Positions 21,813-32,990 of a stretch of DNA of 64,000 nt are shown here, piece after piece. The DNA comes from Siphonodentalium dalli (Eukaryota > Mollusca > Scaphopoda > Gadilida > Siphonodentaliidae): NCBI GenBank assembly GCA_032622095.1, contig CP136069.1:206144750-206208749 (forward strand), in the 5' to 3' direction. The notes below the pieces were generated by a model that was not told the DNA's origin, searched no databases, and saw nothing but the letters and a program-made list of their open reading frames with translations. The translations under genes were made by a program, and so were the position numbers. How positions within the stretch are numbered: position 1 is the first letter of the stretch; each line of letters begins with the position of its first letter.

Positions 21813-22732
21813 CGCCATTAGATATTGTATCCAAGTTATACGAAAAACTTATAAAACCTATCGCTTTATATGGCTGTGAAATTTTGTGTTCTGAAATAAC
21901 GCCGAGTAGCCGATACAAAATGCCGTCTGAATTACTTCATACAAAGTTTTGTAAGAAAATTTTAGGTGTTGGTGATGGTGCAACTAATCACGCTGTACGC
22001 GCTGAACTTGGTAGGTATCCTTGTTATATTGATGTCATATGCAGAATGGCTAGTTATGCACTTAAGTTGACCTCACATACTCGAAATGACCTTTTATACA
22101 ATGCTATTTGTGAACAAAGAGCGCGGAAAAGTATGTCAACGTCAATATTTAGAATACTAGAGGCATATGGCCTTGATTTAGATCCTGGCATAGATTTATC
22201 AAACAACAAATTTAATGTAATTGTCGGTAAACTTAAGCAAAGATTACGAAATGAACACGTCGCCGAATTTATCAAATCGATCTTCGATGACAACAAGAAA
22301 AGTGGTGAAAATAAATTACGAACTTATAGGCTTTTTAAACATAACTATTCTATGGAGAAATATCTTATTGGAACAAAATGTGTGGAAGATAGAATGCGTT
22401 TTACAAGGCTAAGGATTAGTAACCACAATTTATCCATTGAAAAAGGTCGACATTTCAAACCGAAGAAGAAATCCATTGAAGATCGAATATGTTTACATTG
22501 TCCGATCAAACAGAAACTAGTTGAAGATGAATTTCATTTTATAATGAAATGTCCGTTATATGCTGATTTGAGAAATGAACTATATGAAGTAATGAAAGTG
22601 CAATATAATGGATTTAGCGCTATGTCAGAAACTCGGCAATTCAATTTGATTCTCAAAAATGAAAAACCAGATTCTTGTTACAAAATATGCAACTTGATTA
22701 GAAAATGTTTTGATCGAAGATCCCAGCAGTAG

Positions 22733-23000
22733 CAACTATATGTAGAGTAATATTCAACCAAACTGCATGGTTGCATCCTATACATGTATATAAATGTATA
22801 TAAGGTAGTTTTCATTTTAAAGTATTAAGAGGCACTTATATATATATTATATTGTATATGAAATACTAAATAACTAATTATATATGCAATGAATTAACTA
22901 CATCACTTGTTGTATATTACTTGTTGTATTTATTTAATATTGTTATTGTGTGCATACTGCCTTACATGGTGTTTTATGCTAATAAATGTTATGTTATGTT
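22733..23000 (+). other. LINE-C 3' UTR and tail
   Basis: AT-rich, non-coding. It ends in 'gctaataaatgttatgttatgtt', an ATGTT-type terminal repeat like those ending many CR1/L2-like elements. Confidence 0.7.
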
Positions 23001-25990
23001 ATTAACCCCACAAATGCCGATATTGGCTAAACGAGCCTGGGTGATTACTGGTGTCTTCGTGTGTTTTCAAACAGATTATTTTGGTGATTCTCGGTAGTGC
23101 AATACACCTAAGTGTTAATTCCATGTATTGACTCGTTGACGCGTCCACGGCCGACGTTATTTACCCCTCAAATTCCGGTAAAATAGTGTATAAACAAAAG
23201 AACATTGGACCCGTGGACACTATATCTCGACGTTATAACATAGCGACATACCCCACGAGGTCAACCTATAAAATGTTACTCGCTCGCTCGACCCCGGCGG
23301 GTGTTATTAACCCCTCAAAATCCGATAAAATGGTATATAAACAAAAAGAACATTGGGATCGCCCTGGACCGCCTGGGTGGCCCCACGTGACCGTGGACAC
23401 AATATCTCGACGCTATAACGTAGCGACATACCCCACGAGGTCAACCTAAAAAATGTTACTCGCTCGACTCCGGCCGGTGTTATTAACCCCTCAAAATCCG
23501 ATAAAATGGTATATAAACAAAAAGCACATTCGGACCGCCCGGGACCGCCCTGGAGGCCCCATGGGCCCGTGGACACTATATCTCGACGTTATAACGTAGC
23601 GACATACCCCACGAGGTCAACCTAGAAAATGGTACTCACTCGCTCGACTCCGACCGGCGTTATTAACCCCTCAAAATCCGATAAAATGGTATATAAACAA
23701 AAAGAACATCGGGACCGCCCGGGAGGCCCCATGGGCCCGTGGACAATATATCTCGACGTTATAACATAGCGACATATCCCACGAGGTCAACCTAGAAAAT
23801 GTTACTCGCTCGCTCGTCTCCGGTCGGTCATATTAACCCCACAAATGCCGATATTGGCTAAACGAGCCTGGGTGATTACTGGTGTCTTCGTGTGTTTTCA
23901 AACAGATTATTTAGGTGATTCTCGGTAGTGCAATACACCTGAGTATTAATTCCATGTATTGACTCGTTGACGCGTCCACGGCCGATGTTATTAACCCCTC
24001 AAATTCCGGTAAAATAGTGTATAAACAAAAGAACCTTGGAACCGCCCGGGACAGCCTGGGCGGCCCCATGGGCCGTGGACACTATATCTCGACGTTATAA
24101 CATAGCGACATACCCCACGAGGTCAACCTATAAAATGTTACTCTCTCGTTCGACCCCGGCCGGTGTTATTAACCCCTCAAAATCCGACAAAATGGTATAT
24201 AAACAAAATGAACATTGGGACCGCCCTGGACCGCCCGGGTGGCCCCACGTGACCGTGGACACAATATCTTGACGTTATAACGTAGCGACATACCCCACGA
24301 GGTCAACCTAAAAAATGTTACTCGCTCGCTCGACTCCGGCCGGTGTTATTAACCTCTCAAAACCGATAAAATGGTTTATAAACAAAAATAACATTGGGAC
24401 CGCCCGGGACCGCTCGGGATGCCCCATGGGCCCGTGGACACTATATCTCGACGTTATAACGTAGCGACATACCCCACGAGGTCAACCTACAAAATGATAC
24501 TCGCTCGACTCCGGCCGGTGTTATTAACCCCTCAAAATCCGATAAAATGGTATATAAACAAAAATAAAATTGGGTCCGCCCGGGAGGCCCCATGGGCCCG
24601 TGTACACTATATCTCGACGTTATAACGTAGCGACATACTCCACGAGGTCAACCTAGAAAATGGTACTCGCTCGCTCGAATTCGGCCGGCGTTATTAACCC
24701 CTCAAAATCCGATAAAATGGTATATAAACAAAAAGAACATCGGGACCGCCCGGGAGGCCCCATGTGCCCGTGTACACTATATCTGGACGTTATAACGTAG
24801 CGACATACCCCACGAGGTCAACCTACAAAATGATACTCGCTCGCTCGACTCCGGCCGGTGTTATTAACCCCTCAAAATCCGATAAAATGGTATATAAACA
24901 AAAAGAACATTGGGACCGCCCGGGAGGCCCCATGTGCCCGTGTACACTATATCTGGACGTTATAACGTAGCGACATACCCCACGAGGTCAACCTAGAAAA
25001 TGGTACTCGCTCGCTCGACCCCGGCCGGCGTTATCAACCCCTCAAAATCCGATAAAATGGTATATAATCAAAAAGAACATCGGGACCGCCCGGGAGGCCC
25101 CATGGGCCCGTGGAAAATATATCTCGACGTTATAACATAGGGACATATCCCACGAAGTCAACCTAGAAAATGTTACTCGCGCGCTCGTCTCCGGTCGGTC
25201 ATATTAACCCCACAAATACCGATATTGGCTAAAAGAGCCTTGGTGATTACTGGTGTCTTCGACAGATTATTTTGGTGATTCTCGGTAGCGCAATACAGCT
25301 GAGTGTTAATTCCATGTATTGGCTCGTTGACGCGTCCACGGCCGATGTTATTAACCCCTCAAATTCCGGTAAAATAGTGCATAAATAAAAAGAACCTTGG
25401 GACCGCCCGGGACCTCCCGGGCGGTCCCATTGGCCCGTGGACACTATATCTCGACGTTATAACATCGCGACATACCCCACGAGGTCAATCTAGAAAATGG
25501 TACTCGCTCGCTCGACTCCGGCCGGTGTTATTAACCCCTCAAAATCCGACAAAATGGTATATAAACAAAAAGAACATTGGCACCGCCCGGGACCGCCCGG
25601 GTGGCCCCACGTGCCCGTGGACACAATATCTCGACGTTATAACGTAGCGACATGCCACCTGAGGGCAACATAGAAAAATGTACTCGCTCGCTCATCTCCG
25701 GCCGTCATATTAAACCCACAAATGCCGATATTGGCTAAAAGAGCCTGGGTGATTACTGGTGTCTTCGTGTGTTTTCAAACAGATTACTTGGTGATTCTCG
25801 GTAGTGCAATACACCTAAGTATTGACTCGTTGACGCGTCCACGGCGATGTTATTAACCCCTCAAATTCCGGTAAAATAGTGTATAAACAAAAGAACCTTG
25901 GAACCGCCGGGGCCGCCCGGGCGGCCCCATGGGCCCGTGGACACTATATCTCGACATTATAACGTAGCGACATACCCCACGAGGTGATAT
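23001..25990 (+). repeat. E1 satellite array, direct orientation
   Basis: About 16-17 monomers averaging ~177 bases. The common (A) monomer runs 'attaacccctcaaaatccgataaaatgg', 'tatataaacaaaaagaac', ACCGCCCGGG repeats, 'ccatgggcccgtggaca', 'tatctcgacgttataacgtagcgacataccccacgaggtcaacct' and 'ctcgctcgctcgactccggccggtgtt'. It includes the palindromes ACGTTATAACGT, CCGGCCGG and GTTATTAAC. A second (B) unit, 'aatgccgatattggctaaacgagcctgg...acgcgtccacggccg', appears at 23001, 23836, 25203 and 25711. Because 177 is 3 x 59, frames can stay open across monomers, but these are not genes. Confidence 0.9.
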
Positions 25991-27107
25991 TAACCCCCAT
26001 TTTATCGGATTTTGAGGTGTTAATAACACCGGCCGGAGTCGAGCGAGCGAGTAACATTTTTTAGGTTGACCTCGTGGGGTATGTCGCTACGTTATAACGT
26101 CGATATATTATGTCCACGGGCCCATGGGGCCCCCCGGGCGGTCCCGGGCGGTCCCAATGTTCTTTTTGTTTATATACCATTTTATCGGATTTTGAGGGGT
26201 TAATAACACCGGCCGGAGTCGAGCGAGCGAGTACCATTTTGTAGGTTGACATCGTGGGGTATGTCGCTACCTTATAACGTCGAGATATAGTGTCCACGGG
26301 CCCATGGGGCCTCTCGGGCTGTCCCGGGCGGTCCCAATGTTCTTTTTGTTTATATACCATTTTATCGGATTTTGAGGGGTTATATATAATAACACCGGCC
26401 GGGGTCGAGCGAGCGGGTAACATTTTCTAGGTTGACCTCGTGGGGTATGTCGCTATGTTATAACGTCGAGATATAGTGTCCACGAGCCCATGGGGCCTCC
26501 CATGCGGTCCTGGGCGGTCCCGATGTTCTTTTTGTTTATATACCATTTTATCGGATTTTGAGGGGTTAATAACGCCGGCCGGAGTCGAGCGAGCGAGTAC
26601 CATTTTGTAGGTTGACCTCGTGGGGTATGTCGCTATGTTATAACGTCGAGATATTATGTCCACAGGCACGTGGGGCCACCCGGGCGGTCCCGGGCCGTCC
26701 CAATGTTCCTTTGGTTTATATACCATTTTGTCGGATTTTGAGGGGTTAATAACACCGGCCGGGTCGAGCGAGCGAGTAACATTTTCTAGGTTGATCTCGT
26801 GGGGTATGTCGCTATGTTATAACGTCGAGATATAGTGTCCACGGGCCCATGGGGCCGCCCGGGCGGTCCCGGGCTGTTCCAAGGTTCTTTTGTTTATACA
26901 CTATTTTACCGGAATTTGAGGGGTTAATAACATGGGCCGTGGTCGAGCGAGCGAGTAAAATTTTCTAGGTTGACCTCGTGGGGTATGTCGCTATGTTATA
27001 ACGTCGATATATAGTGTCCACGGGCCCATGGGGCCTCCTGGGCGGTCCCGGGCGGTCCCGATGTACTTTTTGTTTATATACCATTTTATCGGATTTTTAG
27101 GGGTTAA
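25991..27107 (-). repeat. E1 satellite array, inverted orientation (first block)
   Basis: At 25991 the sequence changes from direct to inverted monomers ('taacccccattttatcggattttgagg'). About six inverted A units follow. The block ends at about 27107, where a direct B unit resumes after 'ggggttaataacac'. Confidence 0.85.
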
Positions 27108-27892
27108 TAACACAAATGCCGATATTGGCTAAAAGAGCCTGGGTGATTACTGGTGTCTTCGACAGATTATTTTGGTGATTCTCGGTAGCGCAATACACCT
27201 GAGTGTTAATTCCATGTATTGACTCGTTGACGTGTCCACGGCCGATGTTTTTAACCCCTCAAATTCCGGTAAAATAGTGTATAAACAAAAAGAACCTTGG
27301 GACCGCCCGGGACCTCCCGGGCGGTCCCATTGGCCCGTGGACACTATATCTCGACGTTATAACATCGCGACATACCCCACGAGGTCAATCTAGAAAATGG
27401 TACTCGCTCGCTCGACTCCGGCCGGTGTTATTAACCCCACAAAATCCGACAAAATGGTATATAAACAAAAAGAACATTGGGACCGCCCGGGACCGCCCGG
27501 GTGGCCCCACGTGCCCGTGGACACAATATCTCGACGTTATAACGTAGCGACATGCCACCTGAGGGCAACATAGAAAAATTTACTCGCTCGCTCGTCTCCG
27601 GCCGGTCATATTAACCCCACAAATGCCGATATTGGCTAAAAGAGCCTGGGTGATTACTGGTGTCTTCGTGTGTTTTCAAACAGATTATTTTGGTGATTCT
27701 CGGTAGTGCAATACACCTAATTCCATGTATTGACTCGTCCACGGCGATGTTATTAACCCCTCAAATTCCGGTAAAATAGTGTATAAACCAAAGAACCTTG
27801 GAACCGCCGGGGCCGCCCGCCCGGCCCCATGGGCCCGTGAACACTATATCTTGACGTTATAACGTAGCGACATACCCCACAAGGTGTTATTA
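27108..27892 (+). repeat. E1 satellite array, direct orientation (second block)
   Basis: B, A, T-like, B and A units in direct orientation. The block is a near copy of 25203-25990, including the rare sequence 'gtcttcgacagattattttgg', the 'cctcccgggcggtcccattgg' variant and the orientation switch at its end. Offset is about 1,900 bases. Confidence 0.85.
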
Positions 27893-30578
27893 ACCCCCAT
27901 TTTATCGGATTTTGAGGTGTTAATAACACCGGCCTGAGTCGAGCGAGCGAGTACCATTTTGTAGGTTGACATCGTGGGGTATGTCGCTACGTTATAACGT
28001 CGAGATATAGTGTCCACGGGCCCATGGGGCCTCCCGGGTGGTCCCGGGCGGTCCCAATGTGCTTTTTGTTTATATACCATTTTATCGGAATTTGAGGGGT
28101 TAATAACACCGCCCGGAGTCGAGCGAGCGAGTACCATTTTGTAGGTTGACCTCGTGGCGTACGTCGCTACGTTATAACGTCGAGATATAGTGTCCACGGG
28201 CCCATGGGGCATCCCAGGCGGTCCCGGGCCGTCCCAATGTTCTTTTTGTTTATATACCATTTTGTCGGATTTTGAGGGGTTAATAACACCGGCGGGGGTC
28301 GAGCGAGCGAGTAACATTTCCTAGGTTGACCTCGTGGGGTATGTCGCCATGTTATAACGTCGAGATATAGTGTCCACGGGCCCATGGGGCAGCCCGGGTG
28401 GTCCCGGGCGGTTCCAAGGTTCTTTTGTTTATACACTATTTTACCGGAATTTGAGGGGTTAATAACATGGGCCGGGGTCGAGCGAGCGAGTACCATTTTG
28501 TAGTTTGACCTCGTGTGGTATGTCGCTACGTTATAACGTCGAGATATAGTGTCCACGTGCCCATGGGGCCTCCCAGGCGGTCCCGGGCGGTCCCAATGTG
28601 CTTTTTGTTTATATACCATTTTATCGGAATTTGAGGGGTTAATAACACCGGCCGGAGTCGAGCGAGCGAGTACCATTTTGTAGGTTGACATCGTGGCGTA
28701 TGTCCACGGGCCCATGGGGCATCGCGGGCGGTCCCGGGCGGTCCCAATGTGCTTTTTGTTTATATACCATTTTATCGGATTTTGAGGGGTTATATATAAT
28801 AACACCGGCCGGGGTCGAGCGAGCGGGTAACATTTTCTAGGTTGACCTCGTGGGGTATGTCGCTATGTTATAACGTCGAGATATAGTGTCCACGGGCCCA
28901 TGGGGCCTCCCGTGCGGTCCCGGGCGGTCCCGGGCGGTCCCGATGTGCTTTTTGTTTATATACCATTTTATCGGATTTTGAGGGGTTAATAACGCCGGCC
29001 GGAGTAGAGCGAGCGAGTACCATTTTGTAGGTTGACCTCGTGGGGTATGTCGCTATGTTATAACGTCGAGATATTATGTCCACAGGCACGTGGGGCCACC
29101 CGGGCAATCCCGGGCCGTCCCAATGTTCTTTTGGTTTATATACCATTTTGTCGGATTTTGAGGGGTTAATAACACCGGCCGGGTCGAGCGAGCGAGTAAC
29201 ATTTTCTAGGTTGATCTCGTGGGGTATGTCGCTATGTTATAACGTCGAGATATAGTGTCCACGGGCCCATGGGGCCGCCCGGGCGGTCCCGGGCGGTTCC
29301 AAGGTTCTTTTGTTTATACACTATTTTACCGGAATTTGAGGGGTTATATATAATAACATGGGCCGTGGTCGAGCGAGCGAGTAACATTTTCTAGTTTGAC
29401 CTCGTGGGGTATGTCGCTATGTTATAACGTCGATATATAGTGTCCACGGGCCCATGGGGCATCCCGGGCGGTCCCGGGCGGTCCCGATGTACTTTTTGTT
29501 TATATATCATTTTATCGGATTTTGAGGGGTTATATATAATAACACCGGCCGGGTTCGAGCGAGCGGGTAACATGTTCTAGGTTGACCTCGTGGGGTATGT
29601 CGCTATGTTATAACGTCGAGATATAGTGTCCACGGCCCATGGGGCGTCCCGGGTGGTCCCAATGTACTTTTTGTTTATATACTATTTTATCGGAATTTGA
29701 GGGGCTAATAACACCGGCCGGAGTCGAGCGAGCGAGTACCATTTTGTAGGTTGACCTCGTGGGGTATGTCGCTACGTTATAACGTCGAGATATAGTGTCC
29801 ACGGGCCCATGGGTCATCCCGGGCGGTCCCGGGCGGTCCCAATGTACTTTTTGTTTATATACCATTTTATCGGATTTTGAGGGGTTATATATAATAACAC
29901 CGCCGGTGTCGAGCGAGCGGGTAATATTTTCTAGGTTGACCTCGTGGGTTATGTCGCTATGTTATAACGTCGATATATAGTGTCCACGGGCCCATGGGGC
30001 CTACCGGGCGGTCCCGGGCGGTCCCGATGTTCTTTTTGTTTATATACCATTTTGTCGGATTTTGAGGGGTTAATAACACCGGCCGGGGTCGAGCGAGTGA
30101 GTAACATTTTCTAGGTTGACCTCGTGGGTTATGTCGCTACGTTATAACGTCGAGATATTATGTCCACGGGCACGTGGGGCCACCTGGGCGGTCACAATGT
30201 TCTTTTTGTTTATATACCATTTTATCGGATTTTGAGGGGTTAATAACACCAGCCGGGGTCGAGCGAGCGAGTAACATTTTCTAGGTTGACCTCGTGGGGT
30301 ATGTCGCTATGTTATAACGTCGAGATATAGTGTCCACGGGCCCATGTGGCCGCCCGGGTGGTCCCGGGCGGTTCCAAGGTTCTTTTGTTTATACACTATT
30401 TTACCGGAATTTGAGGGGTTAATAACATCGGCCGTGGACGCGTCAACGAGTCAATACATGGAATTAACACTCATGTGTATTGCATTACCGAGAATCACCA
30501 AAATAATCTGTCTGAAAACACACGAAGACACCAGTAATCACCCAGGCTCTTTTAGCCAATATCGGCATTTATGGGGTT
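27893..30578 (-). repeat. E1 satellite array, inverted orientation (second block) with terminal B unit
   Basis: About 14 inverted A monomers. A variant with 'ggggttatatataataacacc' recurs at 28790, 29345, 29535 and 29890. The stretch 28780-29370 repeats 26375-26960 closely. An inverted B unit closes the block at 30427-30578, mirroring the direct B unit at 23001. Long minus-strand frames here (up to 212 codons) repeat the same Arg/Pro-rich phrase once per monomer and are artefacts of the period. Confidence 0.9.
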
Positions 30579-30736
30579 AATATGACCGGCCGGAGACGAG
30601 CGAGCGAGTAAATTTTTCTAGGTTGCCCTCAGGTGGCATGTCGCTACGTTATAACGTCGATATATTGTGTCCACGGGCACGTGGGGCCACCCGGGCGGTC
30701 CCGGGCGGTCCCCGGGCGGTAATTAGACACACCCCT
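30579..30736 (-). repeat. E1 right terminal unit
   Basis: Reverse complement of 17761-17918, with the same length (158) and the same diagnostic 'ctaggttgccctcaggtggcatgtcg'. It ends 'cggtaattagacacacccct'. Confidence 0.85.
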
Positions 30737-30740
30737 CCTG
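30737..30740. repeat. Right CCTG target-site duplication of E1
   Basis: Direct copy of 17757-17760. Beyond it, 'gggtaggctatga' restores the LINE-B frame to a stop. Confidence 0.8.
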
Positions 30741-31045
30741 GGGTAGGCTATGATTAATGCACCACGATATATAAATATATATGAAAAATCTAAAATAGTC
30801 GTGTTAAAAGACAGTTGACTCCCACAACACCCCGACCCACTTACTTTAAACACCACATCTGATAGCTATACCCTCAATCAATATACCAAGTACATGTAGT
30901 ACACTAATAACTCCAACATATATTGTGTGTATTGTGTATGTATATTATGTCACTTCACATTTATATTATGTATTATGTACACTGTTTGAAATTGAATCGC
31001 CTGTTATGTCAAATACGACGAAAGGCGTAATAAACATCTGAATCT
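30741..31045 (+). other. LINE-B end of ORF2 and 3' UTR
   Basis: The first 13 bases finish the interrupted RT frame (stop TGA at 30751-30753). A non-coding AT-rich stretch follows and ends 'gtaataaacatctgaatctg', a LINE-like 3' terminus. Confidence 0.65.
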
Positions 31046-31552
31046 GGGAGCAGAGTGGCGAGTTAGTTTTTTCTAAGTTTTACAGCTGCCTTTTAGGGGT
31101 TTCACATCTCGCCCAGTCTAAGGTATTACAATAATACGGCTAAATTTTCCCTGTACTATGAAACCACTGTGATAGTTAACATAAATTTGTAATTACAAAT
31201 TAATAAATACAATTTGTATTTACAGGTATAAAATTGTTCATAGTATTGACCCCGGAACTTCTGCTTGTATCAGTCTGATATTAAAACAGTCAATTTGTAT
31301 GTCATTTATCGCATATTATTTCTTAACATTTATTCAGGATTCACCCACCCAAATTAACTGGTATTCAGGGTTCACTCCCCAAAATTAACTGATATTCAGG
31401 ATTCAGAGGGAGGGGGGTTAATACCTCATAGTGAATTAAATTTTATCATCTCAAAGATGAATACTTGTTTTTGTAATAATTAGCACGTTATGTTCAATTA
31501 CTCAGCTTTTCATTATATCGGTAGGTCCCAGTAATCCAAGGTCCCATCTACC
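31046..31552. other. No gene recognised; short ACTATGAA and TTCAGG repeats
   Basis: 31150-31260 has inverted 'tttgtaattacaaa' motifs and 'catagtattgaccccgg', like 9100-9290. At 31325-31410 a ~30-base 'ggattcactccccaaaattaactgatattca' unit occurs two or three times, related to 8865-8940. Confidence 0.45.
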
Positions 31553-31939
31553 CAGAGCCGTAATTTCGCTAAAATCCGGTTTGAGAATCCAAAGCCGATT
31601 ACGGGGGGCGGAGCTAATTTCGGATTCTAGGTCAGATTTTGAAATCCACGTGGTCTCCGAAAATCTCTCCCAGCGTCAAACATGGCTCATGTATTTGACA
31701 AAAGTATCATTTTTATCTTATATTTATAAAGTGCATGTTTGTTGTGAAATCATGCTTTTCTTCTATGTGTATATACACGGCACATAATTTGCTGACAATC
31801 CGACTTAATCGCATCTTTTTTTTTTCAAGTTAAAGTGTGTTTATTGATGATGGCAAGCATATCTAAACATGACAGCTCTAAGCCTCCTGAATCAAATTCC
31901 GAAGATGTTGTGAAGAACACACGAAACTTGTCGGTTAAA

Positions 31940-32657
31940 CAGGGACGTGACGACAGGGTTGATTGGGTGTCTCGACCCCCACCCCGATTTTTGGTACAAT
32001 TTGCTAAGCTGTGCAGTCATTCATACGTGAGGAAAATCAGGATTATTTTGACTAACTGTTTCAAATAATGATACGTACAAGCCAACAAACGCAACAAACA
32101 AACAAACCCGATTTTAAATAAATACATATACAAATTTATGACTAACTCGGGAGAGGGGGTGTCCAGTGATCTGTATATATGTTCAACTTGTTTTGGTAGT
32201 CATGTTGCTTTGCCATTACTAATTATTTATTTTTTCAGTGTGATAACATATGGGAGAGGGGTTACCCTTAAGTGAGTCAGTACTTGTCCCCCAATTCCTT
32301 TGTATGTATAAACAAATGTATGTGTTATATATCATGTGTTATCTAAATTTGACATATATTTGAAATAAATATATCTAAACTAAACGTTGGTACATTCCAG
32401 CAGTCGGAAATTTCATGCATGACACAACATTAGTTGGACATTAATTTGACACCATATATAGGTTGGCATTGTTCGCATTGTTTGATTTTTTTCAACCAGT
32501 AAAAGTTGGTAATTTTCCAATCTTAGTGTTTGTCAGATTGGATATTTCCAAGGGGAGCAAATTGAATTCTGCGAACCTGTGCGATTGATGTTTGGTTCAA
32601 AGGGGGGGGGGGGGTGCAGTTGACCGTAAATTTGAGGAAACTTCTAGCCACGTCCCT
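31940..32657 (+). mobile_element. CAGGGACGTG-family element, ~718 bp
   Basis: Starts CAGGGACGTGACGACAGGG and ends with the inverted CTAGCCACGTCCCTAG. The interior contains 'gtgtctcgacccccaccccgatttttgg', several ttggaaatttc-type motifs and a 13-base G run near 32601. It is shorter than the copies at 880 and 6705. The 77-codon frame at 31835-32068 crosses its left end and is not a gene. Confidence 0.6.
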
Positions 32658-32679
32658 AGAACATTTGTCTGTTGTCTAT

Positions 32680-32990
32680 ACAGAGACTATTGTGCAAAAC
32701 GACTGCATTTAACGAAACAAAACATGTTAAACATGAAATTGCTATAACATTAAGACTAGATGATAGTACATACGTGTATCTGATAATCCATCGATACCAT
32801 ATAATCCTACTATTTCTTGAATAAGAAGAAACATTATAATAACGAACACAGCAGAAGACATATCCATGCAGGTGCATATGAACTCGGTCAATTGTGACGT
32901 ATCCGCCAAATTCGAAATCGACATGCGTTCGGGCGGTATTTTAAGGATGGAATTATGAAATGGACATATGAAAGTGACAATCAACAATGA
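32680..32990. repeat. One-armed copy of the 3548-4124 palindrome
   Basis: 'actattgtgcaaaacgactgcatttaacgaaac' through 'cagcagaagacatatcc', 'gaactcggtcaatt' and 'gacatgcgttcgggcggtattttaaggatggaatt' follows the left arm and then the centre of the palindrome. The second arm is missing. Short frames here are shadows. Confidence 0.65.

Larger units (their letters stand above)
19121..22732 (+). pseudogene. LINE-C ORF2: endonuclease plus reverse transcriptase, broken
   Basis: The ATG at 19121 opens an APE-type endonuclease: LWNVQG (residues 19-24), ALVETW (43-48) and FIANYIPP. A run of seven C (19480-19486) shifts the frame, and the protein continues from about 19490 with AGDFNARTG, SVVDYVI and HSDHCQL, the remaining endonuclease motifs. 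The RT follows: LKLGKAEGPDNI, NYRAIAVGSAIGKLF and FVDFRKAFDSV near 21055. At 21201-21345 a 145-base copy of downstream sequence interrupts it and shifts the frame. Then come GVRQGY, FADD (21491-21502), a TGA at 21638, the thumb (LYGC) and a C-terminal knuckle CLHC...FHFIMKC near 22495-22550. Usual CR1 ORF2 order and length, about 1,150 codons. It should nick target DNA and prime cDNA synthesis. This copy is dead. Confidence 0.9.
17919..23000 (+). mobile_element. LINE-C: CR1-like LINE with esterase ORF1, inserted in E1
   Basis: The left junction lies after 'ggtcggtcatatt' and the right junction before 'attaaccccacaaatgccg'. The uninterrupted E1 sequence at 23830-23850 joins exactly these two halves, so LINE-C spans about 17919-23000 with an apparent 3-bp duplication (ATT) or a microhomology join. 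It contains ORF1 with an SGNH-hydrolase domain, a microsatellite spacer, ORF2 with endonuclease and RT, and a 3' tail 'taataaatgttatgttatgtt' (an ATGTT repeat). The 5' end is probably truncated within ORF1. Confidence 0.85.
17761..30736. mobile_element. E1: satellite-built terminal-inverted-repeat element, 12,976 bp (~7.9 kb without LINE-C)
   Basis: Termini AGGGGTGTG and CACACCCCT are inverted. The first 158 bases match the reverse complement of the last 158, and the next unit type (B) is mirrored as well, so the inverted arms are long. Apart from LINE-C the whole interior is ~177-bp satellite monomers. They are direct at 17761-17918 and 23001-25990, inverted at 25991-27107, direct again at 27108-27892 and inverted to 30736. 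There is no transposase gene. A 4-bp duplication would suit Sola, Ginger, Chapaev or Academ elements, among others, but the ends do not let me name a superfamily. It is likely non-autonomous. Confidence 0.8.
14900..31045 (+). mobile_element. LINE-B, internally deleted non-LTR retrotransposon split by E1
   Basis: LINE-B occupies 14900-17760 and resumes at 30741-31045. Its parts are an ORF1 with a possible coiled coil, a deletion removing the endonuclease, an RT region (15716-17760) and a 3' UTR ending 'ggcgtaataaacatctgaatctg' near 31045. E1 was inserted at 17760/17761 with duplication of CCTG. Across the repaired site the last codons run to a TGA at 30751-30753. The 5' boundary is uncertain. 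Confidence 0.75.

Noticed and set aside
26061-29865. Long open frames (up to 212 codons) across the satellite, repeating an Arg/Pro-rich phrase
   Set aside because: The monomer length is close to a multiple of three, so any open frame persists. The frames start and stop at random monomers and lack any domain. They are satellite artefacts, not a repeat protein.
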